64,000 nt of DNA from Streptomyces sp. ITFR-21 (GTDB lineage Bacteria > Actinomycetota > Actinomycetes > Streptomycetales > Streptomycetaceae), in assembly GCF_031844685.1 (NCBI RefSeq), contig NZ_CP134605.1, positions 4,523,001 through 4,587,000 on the forward strand, given 5' to 3'. The position numbers were made by a program, and so were the translations under genes. Positions 56,223 to 64,000 of the stretch are shown here, in pieces. The notes below the pieces were generated by a model. That model was not told the origin of the DNA. It did no database searches and worked only from the letters and a program-made list of their open reading frames with translations. The first letter of the stretch is position 1, and the number at the start of each line of letters is the position of its first letter.

Positions 56223-57776
56223 CTACCAGGGGGCGTTGTGCATTTCGACCTCGGGCATGGTGAGGTCCGCCGTCAAGTACAGGGCGTTGGAGAGTGAGTC
56301 AACGTAGTCGTCGTGGGCTGCATCCACTTCGGGGGCGGCGACGATGATGTGGGGCCCCTGATAGTTCAACTCGGCGTCTTCCATCTGCTGCCTGAAATTG
56401 CGCCAGTTCTTGGTGGCCCGTGTCTTGGCGTGTGCCGGCCACACGACCAAGCCCTTGGACATGAGGTCCATCATGTGAGCCCAGCGCCTGGTCTGACTGG
56501 TTCTGTCGCTCTTGAGGTCCAGGATCTGGGCGTATGGCATCAGGACGCGCAGCCGGCTCGCAACGACGTCACCGAGACCGCCGGAGTCGATCCCGATAGC
56601 GAATACGCTGTAGTGATTCAGGAACTCCACGATCCTGTAGTACTGGGTCTCCCAGTCCATGCCCTGAAGGTCCAGCCAGTTCAGCACGCGGTGCTCGAAG
56701 TTCCCGTACTCGTCCGGGTAATCCCAGTTGACCCAGCAGACCGTGACAATGGTGGAGTCCGTTTTCCGGGCAGGGTCGATGCCGACAACGACAGGGGAGC
56801 GATGCCATTCCTGGACCGCACGCATGGACGTGTCACCGAGGGCGTCGAAACGGTCGCTCGTGACGAGCATGCCCTTGTCAAGGAGCCAGACCAGCCGGTA
56901 AGAAAGTTTGAATTCGTCGGACTCTTCGCCGAGCCGGTCCATCTCGCTCTGCACGAACTTCTTGTAACGCGGGACATGCTTCGCAACCGTCTTCCAGTCG
57001 ACCTGGAAGTGATCCTGTCTGCGGCCCTTCCTGGTGGCATTCCGGCGGTTCTTCTGGATCTGCTCGTAGAACCCCGACTTCGTGTAGGTGGGGGTCCCCG
57101 TCATCACCATCAGGCCGGCGGTGCTGGCAAGCATCGGTCCGATGCTTTTGTTGAGCACCTTTTCGTCGGCGGCCTGGGCTTCATCAATGACGACGAGGTG
57201 GTATGTCTGGCCCTCGATCATGGCCTTCGGGTGTGCCGTTTGTTTCCGGATCAGGCTGCCGCAGCGCTTGAGGTGCAGAACCTTTCCGCGCGCCACCAGC
57301 TTCTCGTCGATCTCTGGATCGGCGAGTATGTCTGCCGCTCTTTCGGAGGTCAGCCGGCCGACGATACGAGAGAAGAGCGTCTCGCTCATTTCGTCGGTGG
57401 GAGCAAAGACGCCGACCCACAGTCCCTCGCGGAATTTTCCCAACAGGTCGGGAAAGACCTGCGCAAGCCTCGGCAGCATGATGGCCGCACCGGAAATGAC
57501 GTCCGCGACGGTTTCCGACTTCCCGCTCTGGCGTGACCACAGCGCGGTCAGCTTCGCGGAGTCCTCAAGGATCAAGGACTCCAAGATGCGTCGGGCGAAA
57601 GGGAGTTGGTACGGCCGCAGGGGGTGCCCGCTCAGCTCGTCGATGACGATGATGATCTTGTCGATGATGTCCGAGACGAGCGCCGCGTCGGTGGTGGCGC
57701 TATCCGGCACGGCCTCTGGCTCCTCGGGCAGGCCAAGGGTCAGCTCGTGCTCGGTAGCGTCCAGCGGCGTCCCCAT
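56223..57776 (-). CDS. large terminase subunit
   Basis: 517 residues. ATPase: SRQSGKSE (81-88, Walker A) and LVVIDEA (194-200, Walker B), then VMTGTPTYTKSG (motif C/coupling). Nuclease: VGIDPARKTD (D334), IGIDSGG (D397) and AHDDYVDSLSNA (D489/D490). It packages DNA into the prohead through the portal. First gene of the leftward late operon. Its ATG has no clear ribosome site; a TAGTTT -10-like hexamer 7 bases upstream would make a leaderless message. Confidence 0.95.
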   Translation of the reverse strand: MGTPLDATEHELTLGLPEEPEAVPDSATTDAALVSDIIDKIIIVIDELSGHPLRPYQLPFARRILESLILEDSAKLTALWSRQSGKSETVADVISGAAIMLPRLAQVFPDLLGKFREGLWVGVFAPTDEMSETLFSRIVGRLTSERAADILADPEIDEKLVARGKVLHLKRCGSLIRKQTAHPKAMIEGQTYHLVVIDEAQAADEKVLNKSIGPMLASTAGLMVMTGTPTYTKSGFYEQIQKNRRNATRKGRRQDHFQVDWKTVAKHVPRYKKFVQSEMDRLGEESDEFKLSYRLVWLLDKGMLVTSDRFDALGDTSMRAVQEWHRSPVVVGIDPARKTDSTIVTVCWVNWDYPDEYGNFEHRVLNWLDLQGMDWETQYYRIVEFLNHYSVFAIGIDSGGLGDVVASRLRVLMPYAQILDLKSDRTSQTRRWAHMMDLMSKGLVVWPAHAKTRATKNWRNFRQQMEDAELNYQGPHIIVAAPEVDAAHDDYVDSLSNALYLTADLTMPEVEMHNAPW

Positions 57777-57834
57777 CCGCTGAAACTAAAGTCGGACAAT
57801 ATGGGACGAATAATCCTGATCACGCAACAATGCA

Positions 57835-57873
57835 AGGTAGCTCACTGCTACCTGTGCGTTGTCACGCTAGGGT
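57835..57873 (+). promoter_or_regulatory. integrase promoter with overlapping dyad
   Basis: AGGTAGC-TCACT-GCTACCT (57835-57853) is a perfect 7-bp inverted repeat. TAGGGT (57868-57873) is a good -10, with CTGCTA 17 bases upstream as a poor -35 inside the dyad. The start ATG is 7 bases after the -10, so a leaderless message is likely. The dyad could be an operator or an integrase arm site. Confidence 0.5.
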
Positions 57874-57879
57874 GCCCTC

Positions 57880-58899
57880 ATGTCTACGATGCCGACCTGG
57901 GCCGACCGCGCCCGCCGCGCCAGCACGACTGAGATCGACCTCGCGACCTTCGACGAGCGCTGGGCGAAGACTCACAGCAGCGGCGAGACCTTCCGGAAGT
58001 ACCGGGGCTACGCCGACCTCTTCATGGAGTGGGCCACCCGCTACACCGACTACTCCGGCATCGACATCCTCAAGGAGGCCGGCCTGCCCGAGCTGGAGGA
58101 CTACTTCGACTACCTCACCTCGGAGCACTGGGACGGCCACCCCGGGCCATGCGTCAGTGAATGTGGCTCCCTGCCGTACGAAGTGCCGAGCCTCAAGGCG
58201 AAGTACGACGCGCTCAGCAGCTATTTCGGGTACGCCATCACCCACCAGCTCCGGGGCACCAACCCCGTCAAGGGCATCAAGCTCGACCCCCGTGCCCGCA
58301 AGAAGAGGATGATCCTGCTGCCGTGGGAGATCCACGACATCGTCGCGGCGGCCCGTGAGGAGTCCATCCGGGCGGCGGTCACGACCGGGTTCTTCTTCGG
58401 TCCTGGCGTGCGCTGCGAAGAAGTCGAGCGGATCGACGTCGAGAACTTCTACCAGGTCCCCCGGGGGCGCATGCTGCGGTTCCGCCGCAAGGGCAAGAAC
58501 CGCTGGCAGGACATCGACGTCCCCCGCCCACTGAACCCGCTGATCGACGAACTCCTCGGCGGACGCACCAGCGGCCCCCTCATCATGTCCACGGGTCGGC
58601 GCACGCGGAACAAGGACACTGGCGCGCTGGAGCACACCCGCCTGGATTCCTCCGGTCTGTGGCGGATGGTCAAAAAGGCCGGCGAGCGCTGCGGCCTGAA
58701 TGTCTCGCCCCACGACGGCCGCGCCACGTCTATCACCCTGTCCCTGGTGGACCCTGCGCAGCCGTCCGTCGACCGCGTCATGACCTTCTACGACCACCAC
58801 GACCTGGCCGTGACCCTCGGCTACCGAAATGCCGCTCGGCTGCCGTCCGGCTTCCACCGGAATCCGTACGGCATCGACTGGAGGACACAGGCGCCGTAA
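57880..58899 (+). CDS. int: tyrosine recombinase/integrase
   Basis: 339 residues. N-terminal SAM-like/core-binding region (FRKYRGYADLFMEWATRYTDYSG), then catalytic domain: GVRCEEVERIDV (first Arg), FRRKGKNRWQDI (Lys), SPHDGRATSIT (HxxR), DHHDLAVTLGYRN (His and Tyr region; the Tyr in LGYRN or in NPYGIDW may be the nucleophile). It diverges from the terminase at the right end of the phage genome and would integrate and, with a directionality factor, excise the prophage. The longest rightward gene here. Confidence 0.9.
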   Translation: MSTMPTWADRARRASTTEIDLATFDERWAKTHSSGETFRKYRGYADLFMEWATRYTDYSGIDILKEAGLPELEDYFDYLTSEHWDGHPGPCVSECGSLPYEVPSLKAKYDALSSYFGYAITHQLRGTNPVKGIKLDPRARKKRMILLPWEIHDIVAAAREESIRAAVTTGFFFGPGVRCEEVERIDVENFYQVPRGRMLRFRRKGKNRWQDIDVPRPLNPLIDELLGGRTSGPLIMSTGRRTRNKDTGALEHTRLDSSGLWRMVKKAGERCGLNVSPHDGRATSITLSLVDPAQPSVDRVMTFYDHHDLAVTLGYRNAARLPSGFHRNPYGIDWRTQAP

Positions 58900-58914
58900 C
58901 TGAATATCACCGAG

Positions 58915-58959
58915 AAACCCTCCCTGCATACGGTCTTCGTACCGAGCAGAGGAGGGTTT
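58915..58959 (+). terminator. long imperfect stem-loop after the integrase, holding the next ribosome site
   Basis: AAACCCTCC pairs with GGAGGGTTT, CTGC with GCAG, and CGGT with ACCG around a CTTCGT loop; only short bulges interrupt. It starts 16 bases after the integrase stop. Its 3' arm contains GGAGGG, the ribosome site (6-base spacer) of the KTSC gene at 58963. It may terminate the integrase message and/or keep the next gene untranslated unless opened. Confidence 0.65.
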
Positions 58960-58962
58960 GCC

Positions 58963-59490
58963 ATGCCGCCCAGGAGAAGGCGAATCGGGCCCCGGAACCC
59001 CCGAGCCGCGCGGAACCGTCCCACGAATTCAGGTGCCACCCCGTACGGAACAATCCGCGAGCAGGAGTTCTACGGAGCCGGCCAGCAGCCGCGCACTCCG
59101 GATGTAGATTCGCGTCCTGGGTATTCACGCGCGCAGATCAACCAGGCGATCGACGACGCATCCCGGAATCTCAGCCCCGAGAAGCGCGAGGCGCTGCGGA
59201 GGGCGCAGTGGCTGTGGGACGACGAGCAGCTTCTGACGACCCGGCCGACCAACACGAGCCATCCTCCGCGACCTCGAACCCTGGCGGCCGGCTACGACGA
59301 CGAGAGCCAGACGCTCTTCGTACGTTTCCGAGGCCGCAGGACCGGTCCGGAGGAGTACGCGGACGGCGTCGGCTACGAGTACTACAACGTCAGCCCGCAG
59401 GAGTGGGCGACGTTCCGGGACAACTGGTCGCCGGGCCGCTACATCAACTCAAGCCTGAACGGAAAGCCGTACACCCCTGCGAGTTGGTAA
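58963..59490 (+). CDS. KTSC-domain protein
   Basis: 175 residues. Residues about 108-167 (LAAGYDDESQTLFVRFRG ... GYEYYNVSPQEWATFRDN WSPGRYINSSLN) match the KTSC domain: an ExxTLxVxF strand, then YEYxxV and SxGRYxN. The KTSC domain is small, found alone or in nuclease/synthetase-linked proteins, and its function is unproven; here the final Lys-Thr-Ser-Cys block is NSSL. The first 100 residues are basic and disordered. Could be prophage cargo or host. Confidence 0.75.
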   Translation: MPPRRRRIGPRNPRAARNRPTNSGATPYGTIREQEFYGAGQQPRTPDVDSRPGYSRAQINQAIDDASRNLSPEKREALRRAQWLWDDEQLLTTRPTNTSHPPRPRTLAAGYDDESQTLFVRFRGRRTGPEEYADGVGYEYYNVSPQEWATFRDNWSPGRYINSSLNGKPYTPASW

Positions 59491-59754
59491 ATGCTGATCA
59501 CCCTCACCCACTGCCGGCGCGAGTGGCCCCGCCGCTACCGCGCGTACTACCAGGAGACCATCCCGCCTTACCGGCGTGCCGAGCCAGTCACCGTCTACCG
59601 GCTCGGCACACGCGGCTTCGTCGTCGGCCGCTGGACCTCGCGCGCCGACGACGAGCACCAGGCCCTCACGGACGCTCTGGGCGCCCGTCCTACTGCTGTT
59701 CTCAGTTCCGAGGGCCGTCTTCTGTCCAACTACTTTGACTCGTCGGAGAGTTGA
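59491..59754 (+). CDS. hypothetical small protein
   Basis: 87 residues beginning directly after the KTSC stop. Basic start (LITLTHCRREWPRRYRAYYQETIP), then strands (VTVYRLGTRGFVVGRW) and a C-terminal DALGARPTAVL. Short adjacent gene; unknown family. Probably co-transcribed with the KTSC gene. Confidence 0.6.
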   Translation: MLITLTHCRREWPRRYRAYYQETIPPYRRAEPVTVYRLGTRGFVVGRWTSRADDEHQALTDALGARPTAVLSSEGRLLSNYFDSSES

Positions 59755-59755
59755 T

Positions 59756-59980
59756 GTGTTCAAGACCCGCCGAGAGCCCGAGAACCCCTACCTGGACGAA
59801 GCCCGCCGACGGATCGGCAAGATGACCCTCGACGCGGCCCGCGAGTACAGCATCAGCATCTGGGCCTACGGCATGCGGGTGGCCGAGAACCCGACCGAGT
59901 ACCTCGACGACGACCTGGGGGAGTGGGATATGGCTCTCGCCACTCTCCAGGCCATCAGGGAGAGGATGGCCGGCGCCTAG
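59756..59980 (+). CDS. hypothetical small protein
   Basis: 74 residues from a GTG at 59756 (GGAGAG upstream), helical and charged (NPYLDEARRRIGKMTLDAAREYSIS, WDMALATLQAIRERMAG). It converges on the methyltransferase gene; the two stop codons overlap. No family recognised. It is the last rightward gene and may mark the end of mobile DNA. Confidence 0.6.
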   Translation: MFKTRREPENPYLDEARRRIGKMTLDAAREYSISIWAYGMRVAENPTEYLDDDLGEWDMALATLQAIRERMAGA

Positions 59981-61173
59981 TAGCCCAGCACGAGAACGCT
60001 GGTGTTCTTCTCGATGACATGCCCCTCGGCGAGGCTGTCCAGCGCAGTGTCGCCAGGGTAGATCGTCATGGTCGGCACGGCTTCGCGTTCGGCGCCCCAG
60101 GCGTCGATGTGGGCCACCAACTTGCGCGCCAGGCTGGCCGCGTCCGGCCCGTAGCCGGCGGCACCGAGACGCCAGGGCCTGTCCGGATGCGCGTCCTCCC
60201 TGTGAAGGATCATGTAGGCGAGGGAGTCGCCCACCACGAGGGCGGGACTCAGTGATGGGATCGCCGGCCGGCGCACTCCTGCGCTGAGGGCCTCCTTGGT
60301 GACCTCCAGGCGGCACACGGTGTTGTCCGAGACGGTGGCGCGCAGCCAGATCCCGTCGAACGGCTCCTCGCGGCCGACGCGGGCATCCGCCCACATTTCC
60401 GTGAGACGCCCGGAGAACGCGTCGGCGAGGAGGGCCCGGTCGACCGCCTGGTCCTGGTCGTGGTGGAGGCGGATTGTCCCGTCGGCGAGTTCGGCGACGC
60501 GCTCGCCGTCCTGGCCGATGATGGGTACGAAGCCGCACAGTTCCATGCCGTCGGAGATGAGGGTGTCGCCGTGGCGGGTGAGGGCGACGGATCGGGTCTG
60601 GCCGCGCCAGCGGAACGGCACCACGAGGTGGCCGCCGTCGGCGAGCTGCTCCCGCCAGGCGTCGGGGATGTCCCAGAGGCCGACGGTGGCAATCATCCGG
60701 TCGTACGGCGCGTTCTCGGAGGCTCCCTTGAGACCGTCGCGCTCGATCACCGTGACGCGCTCGTATCCGGTCGCGTTGAGCGCGTTCCGGGCGTGCACGG
60801 CAACGTCCGGCTCGATGTCCACGGTGGTGACTTCACCGTGTGCGCCGACGATCTCGGCCAGGAGCGCGGCGTTGTAGCCGGTCCCCGCGCCGATCTCCAG
60901 AACGTGGTCGCCGGGCTGCGCGTCGAGCTGCTTGAGCATCATCGCGACGATGGACGGTACCGAGGCCAGCGACAGCGGCAGCGGACCGCCGGGGTTGTCC
61001 TTGATACTCACGGCCTCGTCGGTGTACGCGTTTTCGGGGTCGAGGCCCGGGAGGTGCTTGTCACGCGCGACGGTGCGCATGGCCAATTCGACGGCGGCCG
61101 GCAGGGGACGGGCGGCCACGATTTCGTCAACGAGTTGATTGCGGGCATCGTTGATTGCGGACGTGCTGTTCAC
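59977..61173 (-). CDS. protein-isoaspartate-type O-methyltransferase, FxLD lanthipeptide system
   Basis: 398 residues from a GTG at 61173 (AAAGGGAA upstream). SAM motif I VLEIGAGTGY (91-100), VTTVDIEPDVAVHAR and the PCMT-like DRMIATVGLWDIPDAWREQL are clear. The long C-terminal extension and length match the methyltransferase of FxLD-type systems, which methylates an Asp carboxyl in a modified peptide and leads to succinimide/isoAsp formation. It follows LanC and LanB. Host biosynthetic gene. Confidence 0.85.
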   Translation of the reverse strand: MNSTSAINDARNQLVDEIVAARPLPAAVELAMRTVARDKHLPGLDPENAYTDEAVSIKDNPGGPLPLSLASVPSIVAMMLKQLDAQPGDHVLEIGAGTGYNAALLAEIVGAHGEVTTVDIEPDVAVHARNALNATGYERVTVIERDGLKGASENAPYDRMIATVGLWDIPDAWREQLADGGHLVVPFRWRGQTRSVALTRHGDTLISDGMELCGFVPIIGQDGERVAELADGTIRLHHDQDQAVDRALLADAFSGRLTEMWADARVGREEPFDGIWLRATVSDNTVCRLEVTKEALSAGVRRPAIPSLSPALVVGDSLAYMILHREDAHPDRPWRLGAAGYGPDAASLARKLVAHIDAWGAEREAVPTMTIYPGDTALDSLAEGHVIEKNTSVLVLGY

Positions 61174-61183
61174 AGGTTCCCTT

Positions 61184-62323
61184 TCAATTGAGGAGAAGGC
61201 AGGTCTCCCACCCTGATGCAACGGGGCGGGGAGGTGTGAGGGTGTGGATCGTGAGCCGTACGCCGTCAGAGCCGGTGAGCAGCCCCGTGCCCTCGGGCAT
61301 CGGAACCTGCTCCAGGCGGGCGGCGAGGCTGGGCAGCGTACGGCGGAGCGGGCTGTCGGCATCTGCGTCAGCGGCAGCCAGGTCGGCTGCGAGGCTGAGC
61401 CCGGCCCAGCCATGGCAGACAGAGGAGTCGGTAACGCGTGCGAGCTGGTCGGAATCACGCAGGCACGCGTCCAGCAGGGCCTCGGCCCGGCGCCGCGTGC
61501 CGTCCAGGCCGCAGGCGAGCGCGGCCAGTTGGAGCGCTCGGGCGATGCCCGGCGTGCCGTAGCACCATGAGGGCCGGCCCGCGCGGAACCGGGGCTCCGG
61601 TCCGGTCAACCACGTTTCGCGGTCGACGACTTCGGGCCAGGCCGCGCCGCCGCCCGGCACGGGCTGCGCCCACTTCTCCAAGAGCCGGCACGATGCCGCC
61701 AGAGCTTCGAACTGTCCGCGTACGGTGTGCCCGGCTCGGCCGGCCAGGGCCAGAAGCGCAATAGGACCGGCGATGCCATGAGCCATACCGAAGTTCCCAT
61801 GTCCGGCCGGCACGGCGTCTTCGGGCCGGGTGGTGGGGCTGTCCGAGGTCCACCAGCCCGGTAGCAAGTGACCGTCGACATTGAGCGGGTGCTGGAGAAG
61901 CCGTACGAGGTAGCGCAGCACGCCGTGAAGCGACTCGGGGCTCGACCCCCGGTGCAGAAAATACGCCCCCAACCCGGTCAGGCCGCTGATCAAGTCGTAT
62001 TCCCGCATGCGGGCCGGCCGGCCGGTCTCCATCCGCTGATCGGCGGCCGACAGCCGTGCGGCCACCAAATCGGTCAGCGCCTCGTCGAGATGACCGAGCG
62101 CGGACTGGTACGCCGGATGCCCGGCGGTATGCAGAGCGAACGCAACCGCCGGGGCTCCGTAGAACAGCCCAGCGCTCTCGTGACGGCCAGCGGCCGGCTG
62201 GGAAGCCACCGTGCGTGCCGCGCGGTGCGCGGCGTCCCACCGACCGCTGACCCGGGCGAGCGCAGCTTCATACACGACGGACCCGGGCAAGCCCCGCCCT
62301 AAGTCGTGCGTGACGTCACTCAT
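61184..62323 (-). CDS. LanC-like lanthionine cyclase
   Basis: 379 residues. LanC metal/active motifs: GMAHGIAGP (His), SWCYGTPGIARAL (Cys ligand) and SSVCHGWAGLS (Cys-His ligands), in order. LanC zinc enzymes catalyse Michael addition of Cys thiols to dehydroamino acids, forming thioether rings. Start ATG at 62323 (GGGGGG upstream) overlaps the LanB stop by 8 bases. With the LanB and methyltransferase it forms a class I lanthipeptide operon. Confidence 0.9.
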   Translation of the reverse strand: MSDVTHDLGRGLPGSVVYEAALARVSGRWDAAHRAARTVASQPAAGRHESAGLFYGAPAVAFALHTAGHPAYQSALGHLDEALTDLVAARLSAADQRMETGRPARMREYDLISGLTGLGAYFLHRGSSPESLHGVLRYLVRLLQHPLNVDGHLLPGWWTSDSPTTRPEDAVPAGHGNFGMAHGIAGPIALLALAGRAGHTVRGQFEALAASCRLLEKWAQPVPGGGAAWPEVVDRETWLTGPEPRFRAGRPSWCYGTPGIARALQLAALACGLDGTRRRAEALLDACLRDSDQLARVTDSSVCHGWAGLSLAADLAAADADADSPLRRTLPSLAARLEQVPMPEGTGLLTGSDGVRLTIHTLTPPRPVASGWETCLLLN

Positions 62324-64000
62324 CGGCAGCCCCCCGCGCGACGACAGACCGGCACGCCTGCCGGGCCGCGTGCCGGCAAGCCGCCTCCGCCTCCCGATCT
62401 GGACCCATAAGCCGGTTGTGGTGCATGTGCAGAAGGGACTCCAGCACCGGACCGACGGGCCGGCCGTCGAGCTGCGCGCGGTACGCGGCAAGGGCGGCGC
62501 GACGTCGCTGCAACGCGGCGTTGATCCGGTCCGGCCACCCAGAGCGTGGACCGAGGCCATGGACGCGGACCTCGTCCAGTACCGTCCGCGTGACTTCCTG
62601 CCGGCCGGCCGCGTCGGCGGCACTGGTGGCCAGCCAGCGGGCACCTTCCATGTCCCCCAACAGCCCTCTCGCCACGTCGATCATGCCGAGGGCCACCAGG
62701 ACCCGGCGGTCGACCTTGGGCAGATCGGCGAGCAGGTACCGGGTGACCTCGCTGTCCGCGACGAACACTTCCTCGGCAGTTCCGAGCGCGTCCCCGGTGC
62801 CGTAGCGGCCGAACTCGGGGCGGTAGCCGTCGAGAACGAGCCGGGAGGCGAGCGCGCTGCGCTGGAGCCCCCCGGCCCAGTCCGCCAGGGCCTCGACGAT
62901 CGCGGCGTGGGCGTCAGGTTCAGGCAGAGCAATCCGCAGCCGCAGATGGTCGTCCTCTTGCGATGTGCGGTAGCGGATGAACCAGGACGCCGGCCCGCCC
63001 AACGAGTCGAGCAGTTCCGGGAGCCGACGGGTGAGGATCTGATCCATCACGCTCGGGTGCGTGAAGATCTTGGCCTGCGCCCACCGCTGCTCGGCAGCCG
63101 CCGGCGGCGCCAGCATCTGGTTGCGGACCACCGGGGCGGCCTCGACGTCGGGGTGCGGTAACGGCGAGCGCGTAGACGTCATGGGCAGTGTGAGTTCGTG
63201 TGCATGCCCGATCCAACCTAGTTCCTGATCAGGTGGAGTCTCCACCAGCTCGGCGCTCCCCTGGCGCCGGAGGTGGGCGTGCAGCAGATGCGCGTGTACC
63301 GGTTCGGTCAGATCAAGCCGCAGGTAGCGGTCGTCGGAATACAACTCCACGCGGGAGGGGCACTTCCACGTCCGGGCCCATTCGGACAGGGTCTCGTGCC
63401 AGGCAGGCCCGAATCCAGCGGAGGGCAGGTCGTTTACCCCCAGGTGCCACCGGGCGGGCGACAGGATGGACCGGCCGTAGCGGACCCGGGGGAGATACGG
63501 CATACCGACGGTCAGCGGTCCCCAGTCGAAGCGTGTCCAGGCGCCGGCGAAGCTGCGCGCGACCAGGGCGAGGAACCGGGCGACGGGCGGGGCCTGCTTC
63601 TCCAGGGCCAGCGGGTGCAGCACGACGGGCTCAACCACACGGCGGCGCGACATGCTCACCAGCAGCATCCGCGTGCCGGTGGACATCACAGCGAGATCGT
63701 CGAGCGGGATCACGTTGTCGGCCGGCTCCCGGTGCTCGCCGACGGGGATCACGTAGGGGAGGAACGCGGGAATGCGCCCGATGTTCTCGGCGTGCGGGTG
63801 CGGCGGGGTGAAGGAGAGCTGGGCGGCGAGCGCGCCGTCGACCAGCGTCGGCAGCTTCCCGTAGGCAGCCCCGATGCTGTCGCCGTCCAGCGTGACGGCG
63901 AAACGGCCTGAGAGAGTCCCGGTGCTCCACGCAGGGCGAACGGCGAGGGTGAAGTCTCCCTGGTCGACTGCGGCCGGCGATTCCGCGAGTACGCGCATCC
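62316..64000 (-). CDS. LanB-type lantibiotic dehydratase, C-terminal part (runs off right edge)
   Basis: About 560 residues are visible; the frame stays open at the edge. The first part has LRLRIALPE-type and PHPHAENIGRIP glutamylation-domain segments (ARFLALVARSFAGAW, FDWGPLTVGMPYLPRVRYG). From about 310 the SpaB_C/thiopeptide-type elimination domain begins (WAQAKIFTHPSVMDQILTRRLPELLDSL ... WFIRYRTSQEDDHLRLRIALPEPDA; LHMHHNRLMGPDREAEAACRHAA). LanB glutamylates Ser/Thr from Glu-tRNA and eliminates glutamate. The precursor gene should lie further right, outside the window. Confidence 0.9.
   Translation of the reverse strand, partial: MRVLAESPAAVDQGDFTLAVRPAWSTGTLSGRFAVTLDGDSIGAAYGKLPTLVDGALAAQLSFTPPHPHAENIGRIPAFLPYVIPVGEHREPADNVIPLDDLAVMSTGTRMLLVSMSRRRVVEPVVLHPLALEKQAPPVARFLALVARSFAGAWTRFDWGPLTVGMPYLPRVRYGRSILSPARWHLGVNDLPSAGFGPAWHETLSEWARTWKCPSRVELYSDDRYLRLDLTEPVHAHLLHAHLRRQGSAELVETPPDQELGWIGHAHELTLPMTSTRSPLPHPDVEAAPVVRNQMLAPPAAAEQRWAQAKIFTHPSVMDQILTRRLPELLDSLGGPASWFIRYRTSQEDDHLRLRIALPEPDAHAAIVEALADWAGGLQRSALASRLVLDGYRPEFGRYGTGDALGTAEEVFVADSEVTRYLLADLPKVDRRVLVALGMIDVARGLLGDMEGARWLATSAADAAGRQEVTRTVLDEVRVHGLGPRSGWPDRINAALQRRRAALAAYRAQLDGRPVGPVLESLLHMHHNRLMGPDREAEAACRHAARQACRSVVARGAADE

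Noticed and set aside
101-57880. Weak similarity TCAC..TAGGG..CCTCA at about 101-116 and 57862-57880 as attL/attR
   Set aside because: Several mismatches and gaps in under 20 bases; not the exact direct repeat expected for a tyrosine-recombinase core.
1-64000. tRNA genes and CRISPR arrays
   Set aside because: No cloverleaf-like sequence with a CCA-type end or regularly spaced direct repeats was noticed while reading; no specific candidate to report. A tRNA search program would be needed to exclude weak cases.

Overview
This window is high-GC actinobacterial DNA, most probably from a Streptomyces or close relative. It is dominated by one leftward-transcribed genome of a contractile-tailed (myovirus-type) prophage of at least about 58 kb. 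The evidence for the host type is strongly GC-biased third codon positions, GTG/TTG starts, TTA codons being rare, a WhiB-like protein, and a flanking class I lanthipeptide locus of the FxLD type. No tRNA, rRNA or CRISPR array was seen.

Right to left, that is in transcription order, the layout is as follows. (1) 57.8-59.0 kb: a rightward tyrosine integrase (57880-58899) diverges from the terminase. (2) 57.8-48.4 kb: head module with large terminase, portal (read in three frames, see findings), scaffold, major capsid and neck genes. (3) 48.4-44.0 kb: tail-fibre and adhesin-like genes inserted between neck and sheath. (4) 43.8-24.5 kb: contractile tail with sheath, tube, frameshifted assembly chaperone, tape measure carrying two peptidoglycan-hydrolase domains, CIS-tube-like protein, LysM-like protein, hub, spike, a gp25 wedge fused to a poly-gamma-glutamate-hydrolase-like domain, baseplate J, and large fibre/baseplate proteins. 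(5) 24.5-6.9 kb: early/middle genes with a winged-helix regulator, helicase loader, antirepressor, DnaB-like helicase, primase, SNF2-type helicase, MerR-like protein, zinc-binding ssDNA-binding candidate, family A DNA polymerase, RecA, Hjc-like and RuvC-like resolvases, Cas4/AddB-like nuclease, WhiB-like protein and a SpoVS-like protein. (6) 6.8-0.1 kb: virion-associated or late small genes, an FN3-repeat protein, membrane proteins, endolysin and holin. A rightward gene end at positions 2-109 faces the holin across a small dyad.

Rightward genes 58963-59980 (a KTSC-domain protein and two small unknowns) lie beyond the integrase and may be prophage cargo or host. From 59977 to the right edge, three leftward genes (protein-isoaspartate-type methyltransferase, LanC cyclase, and the C-terminal part of a LanB dehydratase running off the edge) form the downstream half of an FxLD-type lanthipeptide operon that is probably host DNA. 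I found no direct repeat that defines attL/attR, so the prophage borders are not fixed.

Almost all phage genes overlap by 1-4 bases, which implies long translationally coupled operons. The most interesting non-genic signals are a 29-nt stem-loop motif in three copies, 26-29 nt upstream of the scaffold, capsid and tail-tube starts, and two near-identical TTAT sites where the portal frame shifts by +1.
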